Part shown: positions 57,320 to 64,000 of the stretch, piece after piece
Numbering within the stretch: the stretch's first letter is position 1
Layout of the letters: the number at the start of each line of letters is the position of its first letter
Assembly: GCA_947095585.1 (NCBI GenBank)
Contig: OX352764.1
Coordinates: 6,123,001 to 6,187,000, forward strand
Direction of reading: 5' to 3'
Length of the DNA: 64,000 nucleotides
Origin: Nephrocerus scutellatus
Lineage: Eukaryota; Arthropoda; Insecta; Diptera; Pipunculidae
Translations under genes and position numbers: made by a program
Notes under the pieces: model-generated
What the model saw: only the letters and a program-made list of their open reading frames with translations
Told to the model about the DNA's origin: nothing
Databases searched by the model: none

Positions 57320-57730
57320 TTTTAAATATAAGTGGTTTGTAACCATACCTTACGCCCACTGAGATCGACGCATCATGCTTTCTTAGCCCTGTATTAAAAA
57401 TGTTGACTTCCAAGTAAGCTTTTTAACCAAAGTGGACCACCTTAAACATCAAGTAAGGTGTCGAACGTTCAGTCGAGTTCACTCAGCTATGCGCACAACC
57501 TTATGGAGTGCTGTTGCTATGGAACATCCTTTAAAGTATAAGTGGTGAGATTTTGATGCTTGATGCTTATCTTCGAATCTTTCTCTGATATAGTAGTCTA
57601 AAATACGTTCCAAATCCTTTAGCAAGATCGAAGATAGTCTAAAAGGTCCTAAATCGTATGCAGATCTAGCTGCATTAGGAACAAGACTATATGTACTCTG
57701 CTTCAGCTGTAAGAAGCACAACTTAGTCGT
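57320..57730 (-). mobile_element. R1/I-like LINE reverse transcriptase fragment
   Basis: One minus frame reads AYDLGPFRLSSILLKDLERI, then LDYYIRERF and GCSIATALHKVV. This matches the RPISLSSFLLKTLERLVD and GRSTETALH motifs of the group, also present in tim intron 8. Confidence 0.78.
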
Positions 57731-57734
57731 AGCT

Positions 57735-58258
57735 GCTAAAAATTGTTACAATATGTCAAACAACATGTCGACAAATCAATTAACTTCTGTAGCACATTGG
57801 GCCTAGTTTTCTCTATTTCCAAAACACCAGAGCTTCTTAATGCCCAGAAAACCTTTCCTTTACAAGAAAAAAAATAATTTTTTTTGGTTGTTTTTTATTT
57901 TTTACTTTTTTATGTTATAATGTACACACTCTCAAGTGATTTGCATTATGGTTACAATGCTAAGCACAGTGTGAGCGTTAGTGTATTAACGAATTCAAAA
58001 ATCACTCACTCAGTGCCCTAAAATTTGTGTCCAAGCTGAAGTAATCTGCCGATAAAGAAAAAGTTCGAAAGCTAAAACTCGCGCAACCGATGCACTCGAA
58101 ACGACGGTTTTCTCAAAACTGTTTCCTTCTTGAGGCCGGCCAGAGCTACGAGCTACGAATGTATGCCGCAACAATTCGTCACATGCCACTTTCATATCTT
58201 TGTTACAAACTGCGCACGTTTTAAAAAACTGGTCCATCGAAGAATATTTTTCCCTCTA

Positions 58259-58301
<43 letters not shown>

Positions 58302-59295
58302 GCTTAAAGTCAGTCAAAACAAAACTTCTCTGCTCCTGACAAGCATCAAACGTTAGCCGCTTCACTGCCTTGTTTCGTGGTCGCAACTACAACTACATCG
58401 TGTCCTTTCAACGTGCCTGTTCCTGCTGCTGTGTAATGCGAGTGGGTGTCAGGTGTACACTACTACTGCATAATATCCTACCTTAATAAACAATACCAAC
58501 ACAAAACTTGTTCAGCCATTCCAACAAAAATCTTATTGCATTCTACTGCAAGGTGGGGTTGTAGCAGCAATGTCCCTTACTTCTACCATCAGGTTTTATA
58601 CATAAGAGCTACCTAACTTGCAACGTGAATAGGTCGCGTAACCAAATTGGCTCAATGGAATCGAATGCGATACGTAACTCGACATGATACACCTCGCCGC
58701 CCATGACCATCTACCACACAGATTTTACCTTAGGATGAATGGCCAAAAAAGTCCCTCACACCGCTGCTATTGAAATTGACAGCGTCGTAATCAAAATGGA
58801 AGGAGCACCTCCATCCTTTGACTCGTTGAAACTGCACGTTGTGTGTATGGTGGATGAAGGATGCGACGAAGCGAAGTGCTTTTAAGGAAGAAATATGTGT
58901 TCAAAACTGGGAATATTATTAGCGCACCATCAGGAACTAATTGTTTTCTTTCCATGACGCATTAGATTAGATTTATGGCTTCTTCTGATTCTTTTCTTCT
59001 GTCAATCATAAGAGCAACATAAAAAACTATTTAACGTTAAACTTTTTGTTGCTATTTTTGTAGGTATCTGTGGGTGTACCACCTACACACCCCGTTCTGA
59101 TGTGTCACATGCTACCTGATGCGTTAAGAAGAGATTTAATTGAGATGACGTAACTGGCCATGAACTGGTTGCTGGTCATATAAGTGCAGTATGCAGGTAC
59201 ACGCTTGCATGTTTTAAAATGTGAGAATGAATTAGTGACTGGTGGAACTACAAAACGCATGCAATGAAGTTAATTATTTATTAACTTTCTGAAGG
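57735..59295. other. anonymous intergenic sequence with a TG microsatellite
   Basis: A TG dinucleotide run sits at 58259-58292. Short frames have no recognised motifs. CACGTT-type E-box variants occur near 58410, 58621 and 58836, but no promoter can be assigned. Confidence 0.4.
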
Positions 59296-59299
59296 TTCA

Positions 59300-59510
59300 C
59301 ATTTGTTTTCCGCATCGCTTTGCAATTCTTAGTAAGCCTTCTGTTACCCTTGTACCAAGGATAATAAATACATACGAGTAATTCGAGTAAAACTGGGAGT
59401 GTGCTGAGTGAAATTTTGAATTTCTTAAATCCCTAACGGCCGCGCTGTACTTAAACATAATGCAAATCCCTTTAAGGGACATTGTAAAAAAAGCATAAAA
59501 ATTCAACTTT
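59300..59510 (+). mobile_element. 3' tail of the Jockey/CR1-like LINE
   Basis: ATCCCTAACGGCCGCGCTGT, then AATCCCTTTAAGGGACATTG and an A run at 59488-59494 match the 3' UTR at 25478-25556. It is severely 5'-truncated. Confidence 0.75.
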
Positions 59511-59539
59511 TTCAGGTAAATTCTCTAATAGGAGACGCA

Positions 59540-61045
59540 TCTCATGATGCGATAAGAAGTGTTCTGGAGAGAAAGAAAGCAGACAGCACAATCACTAAAT
59601 GGTTGTGCGAGATACTGGGCACCAGAACAGCGGAGACTATAGTTGGTGACAGAACCATTATGGTCAACACTACAAGCGGATGCCCACAAGGAGGAGTTTT
59701 GTCTCCCCTTCTGTGGAGCATCCTGGTAGACGAACTACTCCAGCGACTAGCTGAAGCATGGACTTACGCCCAAGGCTACGCAGACGATATAGTCATCGTA
59801 GCTAAAAGTACAGAGACTGGCCTGTGTTTTAATTACAGGGGCCATGAGAACCTGCCCAACAGCGGGCATGGAGGCAATCCTTGGGCTTCTCCCAACATAC
59901 TTAGTGGTAGAGAGCAAAACCAAGTTACGTTTGAGCAAGGTAGGCTGCTTTACGGACAGCAGGGCAATGGGAATATTAGAACCACTTACCAAGCTGATTC
60001 CTCTAGCGAGCATGCCGTGCGATAACATGGTGCTTGAAACTTGAGTTCAAAAAGAACTTTGAAATAAAAATGAGCATCAAGAAGGAATACAGGTCAGAAA
60101 CTGAATACCAGATACATCCGGGTGCCATATAGTGGTATACGGATGGATCAAAGAAGGCAGAAGGCACGGGTGCTGGAATATATGGGCCACGAACCAAAAA
60201 CTCCATATCAATGGGGATGTACCCGAGTATATTCCAGGCAGAAGTACATGACATTGAAAGATGTGCTCACTTCAATCTGGAAAGGAACTACATGAGGCAG
60301 GAAATAGCAATCATGGCAGACAGCCAAGCTGCTTTAAAAGCTCTAGACGCATTCCACGTCACATCAAAACTGTGGAGGAATGCAAGGCGAAGCTTAACAA
60401 GCTTGGTGAAACCAACAAAGTATTTTTATACTGGGTGCCGGGATACACCGGCGTAGAAGGCAACGAAGCTGCGGATAGGCTCGCGAATAAAGGAACAGAA
60501 ACTCCGCTTGTAGGGCCAGAACCCTGTGGCATAACGCATAATGCGGGAAGAGGTATGCAGCCGCTTCCGAAAGATGGGATAATCTGCCATGCCTACGGCA
60601 AGCAAAGGAAATGTTGGGGAATTATAACCCAAAGAGGTTCCGCCTAATATTGGGACTAAGTAGAAGTAATGTAAGAATCATTACGGGTTTCCTAACAGGA
60701 CATTGCAAACTGAAGGGGCACCTAAAGAAGTTAAAAATAGAAGAGGATAGAAGCTGCAGACTCTGTGGGGAGGCGGAGGAGACCCCATGGCATCTACTCA
60801 ATGAGTGCGGAGCAACGATTTGTCAGAGAAGAGACCACTTGGGAACCCACGCAATCTCCGAGTTTGTGCTGCATTCACTGAACCCGCTCCATATTATTGG
60901 ATTCTTAAGAAGCATTGGTATGGACGGGATGCTAAAGGGAAGGGCATGCACTGGCTCTATAGCACTAGTCAGGGGGGAGCGCAACAGATCCATATGGGTC
61001 GACCTCCATTTTATCATCATCATCATCATCATCATCATAATTAGG
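59540..61045 (+). mobile_element. R1/I-like LINE 3' half: RT, RNase H and CCHC end
   Basis: Frames give TSGCPQGGVLSPLLWSILVD, QGYADDIVIVAKS with an intact YADD, and an RNase H. The RNase H includes WYTDGSKKAEGTGAGIYG preceded by an in-frame TAG, FQAEVHDIERCAHFNLE, IAIMADSQAALKAL and GVEGNEAADRLANKG. A cysteine-rich [20 protein letters not shown] follows near the C-terminus. The element ends in a run of ATC triplets at 61012-61038. Frame breaks near 59825 and 60030 and the TAG near 60131 make it inactive, but it is the best preserved of its group here. Confidence 0.9.
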
Positions 61046-61074
61046 AGATAAATATGTTTGCAAAGTTTGAACCG

Positions 61075-61500
61075 GGTTAATTTGAAAAATATTAATAGTA
61101 GAGCCCCTTCACTTCAAAATTTTTACAAAAAGTTTTGTCCATCGAAAGTACACAGGTGCTTAAAATTTGAAGACTCTTCGGCCTCAGGGCCCGATCACTC
61201 CAAAAAATGTACATAAAGTTTTATACATCGGAGATACACAGGTGTTTATAATTTGAAAAAAATCGGGTTAATTTTTAAAAAAATTATATGGGAGCCATGA
61301 TCACTCTTTAAATTTTACAAATAGTTCTGTAAGTGGACATACACAAGTGTGTGAAATTTAAAGAAAAACGGGTAAGTTTTGTAAATTATTTGTCTGGGAG
61401 CCCCCCAACCCCGAGGCCCAATGAGCCCCAAATTTTAATAGATTTGGTGTGCCAGTCCGCCAGCCGTGGCACGCGAAGTTAATATAGATAATTTAAAAAA
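61075..61500 (+). repeat. GGAGATACAC element, locus 5
   Basis: Units with TTTTGTCCATCGAAAGTACA, TTATACATCGGAGATACACA and GTGGACATACACAAGTGTG are 84-106 bp apart. The end signature is CCAGTCCGCCAGCCG, then GGCACGCGAAGTTAATATAG and ATAATTT. Confidence 0.8.
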
Positions 61501-61639
61501 AAATAACCCAAAAAAAAAAATATTAAAGAATTTTATAAGAGAGTCCTCGGCATTGGGGCCATTTATTGATAGGGGCTTCCGCTGAATATCGTAGTTTAAA
61601 AGAGCGAATGCACAAGGGGTGTTTGGGGATTTTTTACTT

Positions 61640-62130
61640 TTTTTTTTGTTTGGGTATTTTGTGCTTGGGGATTTTGTTTTTGGATTAGGGAGAGGAAAGG
61701 ATGAGATGTCTATGCACGCCTGTCTTAAACGACTGCAGATCATACAAAAGCGGAAGCACAGAATCAGGCAATTCATTCCACAAAATTTTGTGTTTGGGTA
61801 TTTTGTGCTTGGGGATTTTGTTTTTGGATTAGGGAGAGGAAAGGATGAGATGTCTATGAACGCGTGTCTTAAACGACTGCAGATCATACAAAAGCGGAAG
61901 CACAGAATCAGGCAATTCATTCCACAAAATTTTGTGTTTGGGGATTTTAGGCTTCGGCATTTTCAATTTGGGTATTTTGTGTTGTGGATTTTTAACTCCG
62001 ACATTTTGTGATTCGACATTTTGTTGTTTGGCATTTCCTGTTTTGGAATTTTGAGCTTGGGGATTTTGGGTTTGGGGATTATGGGTTCGTGGATTTTGTG
62101 CTTGGGTTTTTGTATTTTGGGATTTCGTGC
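61640..62130. repeat. GGGGATTTTG array that captured a LINE 3' end
   Basis: Degenerate units of about 15 nt (TTTGGGGATTTTGTGCT-like) surround two 144-bp tandem copies. Each contains about 100 bp of the Jockey/CR1-like LINE 3' coding end in reverse orientation. On the minus strand it reads WNELPDSVLPLLYDLQSFKT, as at 25380-25477. Frames crossing it are not real genes. Confidence 0.88.
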
Positions 62131-62134
62131 ACAG

Positions 62135-62870
62135 CCCAATATTCAATAATACTTTTGCTTCACTGGCTTCCACACTTATGTAGCTCGTTCTATTGTTCAT
62201 CCTAATCACACTAATTAAATTCCAAATGATAAGTGAATACTACGGTGAAATACTTTCTGCATTTCATTAATTAAGCCTTTCCTAGTCCTACAAAGTAATT
62301 GGGAGTAGATGATAAAAGAAATGCGACTTTTCGTTTTTACAATTTATCTACATAAAGCACTAAACCAGGCAAGGCAACTACAAACAGTGTTAGTAAGTCG
62401 TGGGTTTTCTTAATTAAAAATATTCAATTTAAAAATTGTGCTTGTCCTCTGCATTTAGCGCTCGGAAAATGAAAAACTTTTTATGTTTGACATTTGGCTT
62501 TTACTTTTATTTTAAAACCCAAGGACAAGGAAAAAATAATAAAAAAAAATGTCCTTTATAGAATCGTAAACTATGCATTTGATCATGTGATGATCTTTAG
62601 CAAAGTTGTTGTGCATGAGCCCACGAAGGTTTCTGAGTTGGTACGACCAATTTCGACAGATGACGCCACTGTCATTCCAATGAATTTCATATTGCCGTGA
62701 CAGTTCGTGCTGATTTGAATTGAAACGAAAACAGCGAACGAATGATGACGTTTCGAGTTGTGGGTGACATAAGAATTTATGTAAATTGTGAAATTCCGGT
62801 GGCGCTGGTGTCGTTTTTTTTTTCTGAAAATTCTTTTTTATGAAACGATTTGGCTCAAATTCACACCATA
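62135..62870. other. anonymous intergenic sequence
   Basis: AT-rich. A 68-codon frame at 62494-62700 has no recognised motif. Confidence 0.4.
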
Positions 62871-62873
62871 TAA

Positions 62874-63734
62874 TAAAGGGTGTTTTTTTAGGAGGTTTGT
62901 TTTTCCGATAGATGTCGTTTTATTTTATGACAGTTGTTTTGACAGCTCAAAGTGGCATTTCTACTCAATATTGTTTGGCAAATCATTATGAATAGGTTAA
63001 CTCCAGAACAACGTTTTCAAATCGTGGAAATTTATTTTCAAAATCAGTGTTCAATTAAAAATGTTTATAGAGCACTTCGTGAATTTTATGGTGCACATAA
63101 TCGTCCGTCAGAGACCACCATAAAGAACGTAATTACCAAATTTCGGTCTACATTCACTCTTTTGGATGCCAAGCCACCGACAAGAATGAGAAGAGTTCGT
63201 ACAGAAGAAAATATTGCTGTCGTTGAGGCCAGTGTCGAAGAAAACGACAATTTATCGATTCGTCGTCGTGCTCAGCAAATTGGACTTTGTCCATCGACTT
63301 TATGGAAAATTTTACGTAAAGATTTGGGTTTGGTGCCATACAAAATTCAATTGGTGCAAGAATTAAAGCCACACGACCATCGTTTGCGCCGTGAATTCAG
63401 TGATTGGTCGTTAAATCAATTGAACGAAGATCCATTTTTTTACCGTAAAATTCTCTTCAGTGATGAGGCGCATTTTTTGTTAAATGGATACGTCAACAAA
63501 CAAAATTGTCGCATTTGGAGCAAAGATAATCCACACGCCGTTCAAGAATTACCAATGCATCCTGATAAATGTACTGTTTGGTGCGGTCTATGGGCTGGTG
63601 GGATCATCGGTCCATATTTCTTTAAAAATGAGGAAGGACGACGCGTTAAAAAAAAATTTTGGTCATTTCATAATTTTATATGTGTTTTATTCAAAAAAAA
63701 AATCGGCAACCTCTTAAAAAAACACCCGTTATTT
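62874..63734 (+). mobile_element. mariner-type element with both terminal repeats, internally deleted
   Basis: Terminal repeats GGGTGTTTTTTTAGGAGG (62878-62895) and its near-complement at 63709-63728 (CCTCTTAAAAAAACACCC) bound an element of about 860 bp. The transposase frame is open but lacks its last third, so this is a non-autonomous deletion derivative that could in principle be moved by a full-length relative. Confidence 0.88.
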
Positions 63735-63740
63735 AAATAA
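62988..63740 (+). pseudogene. C-terminally truncated mariner-type transposase
   Basis: The 250-codon frame starts MNRLTPEQRFQIVEIYFQNQ, giving the first helix-turn-helix, and continues RPSETTIKNVITKFRSTF and NLSIRRRAQQIGL for the second. The catalytic part has KILFSDEAHFLLNGYVN with the first aspartate, then NCRIWSKDNPHAVQELP, KCTVWCGLWAGGIIGPYFF and NEEGRR. It then jumps at about 63645 into the 3' terminal region and reads nonsense (KKKFWSFHN onward) to a stop inside the terminal repeat. The second and third catalytic acidic residues are absent, so the protein cannot cut DNA. It could still bind the ends, which is inference. Confidence 0.88.
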
Positions 63741-63754
63741 CAAGAAAGTCGTTG

Positions 63755-63933
63755 ACAAAATTTGGACCCGATAGGTGGCGCTGGGGTGGAAAATGTAGTT
63801 TTCCCTGTATATGATCTTCATATAAAGAATATTCGAGCAAGTGTAAATTTGCCTGCATTAGTTAGTGGGGTGTCAGTGGGCGGGGGTCAGTGGGATGGGA
63901 CAGCCGGGAAACGCCGGGTATTTCTGCTAGTCT
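63755..63933 (+). mobile_element. Helentron-like 3' terminus
   Basis: ATAGGTGGCGCTGGGGTG leads into a G-rich stretch. The end is GCCGGGAAACGCCGGGTATT followed by TCTGCTAGT, which has the CTAG ending and the short CCGG hairpin expected of Helitron/Helentron 3' ends. No Rep-helicase coding sequence is present in the window. Confidence 0.5.
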
Positions 63934-64000
63934 TAATATAAAAATTTTAAAGTTTGTTTACTTTTACCTTTGACAATAACCTACATAAAAAAAAAAGTTT

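Noticed and set aside
61010..61044. Poly-His or poly-Ile/Met tail of a protein
   Set aside because: This is the ATC simple-repeat 3' end of a LINE.
61435..62209. Overlapping 126-161 codon frames with internal repeats
   Set aside because: They come from the GGGGATTTTG array plus duplicated LINE 3' ends, not a host gene.

Overview
The window is AT-rich animal nuclear DNA, most likely from a higher fly (Diptera, Brachycera) that is not a Drosophila. Three things point there: the one host gene is a clear insect timeless (tim) with fly-type compact introns, the mobile elements are typical of dipteran genomes (R1/I-like, RTE-like and Jockey/CR1-like LINEs, mariner-type DNA transposons, Helentron-like pieces), and long AT-rich intergenic DNA carries many degenerate minisatellites. 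No bacterial, viral or organellar genes were seen.

The only host protein gene I can support is tim on the minus strand, from the ATG at 53700 down to the TAA at 26248. I rebuilt 16 coding exons by joining frames at GT/AG sites. They sum to 4128 nt (1375 codons plus stop) with no internal stop and with every exon phase fitting, so the gene looks intact. The first seven exons are packed into 2.9 kb with introns of 61-74 nt. Introns 7 and 8 are 1.1 and 2.4 kb, and the last two are about 10.2 and 8.6 kb and full of repeats. TIM is the light-sensitive partner of PERIOD in the circadian feedback loop.

Layout. 1-9.2 kb: intergenic, with a Helentron-like core, a SINE, a CTCACG minisatellite and a mariner relic. 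9.2-12.4 kb: an R1-like LINE endonuclease region, then an RTE-like LINE. 12.4-19.2 kb: mostly anonymous, with a mariner relic, a second CTCACG minisatellite and a minus-strand LINE. 19.2-21.1 kb: tandem GGAGATACAC units and a deleted mariner. 21.1-25.6 kb: three LINEs. 26.2-53.7 kb: tim, with LINEs, SINEs and minisatellites in its large introns. 53.7-57 kb: the tim upstream region with a 131-bp minisatellite, an 11-bp GTCG array, a MITE and a 92-bp tandem repeat. 57-62.2 kb: LINE pieces and a strange array that has captured a LINE 3' end. 62.2-64 kb: an internally deleted mariner and a Helentron-like terminus.

Most other open frames are short and unsupported. The most interesting non-gene signals are a family of tandem-unit elements recurring at five loci with a conserved terminal signature next to a variable GTCG/CCAG-type microsatellite, a two-copy SINE family, a fold-back array of CGCGTG-rich units, and repeat arrays close upstream of the clock gene.
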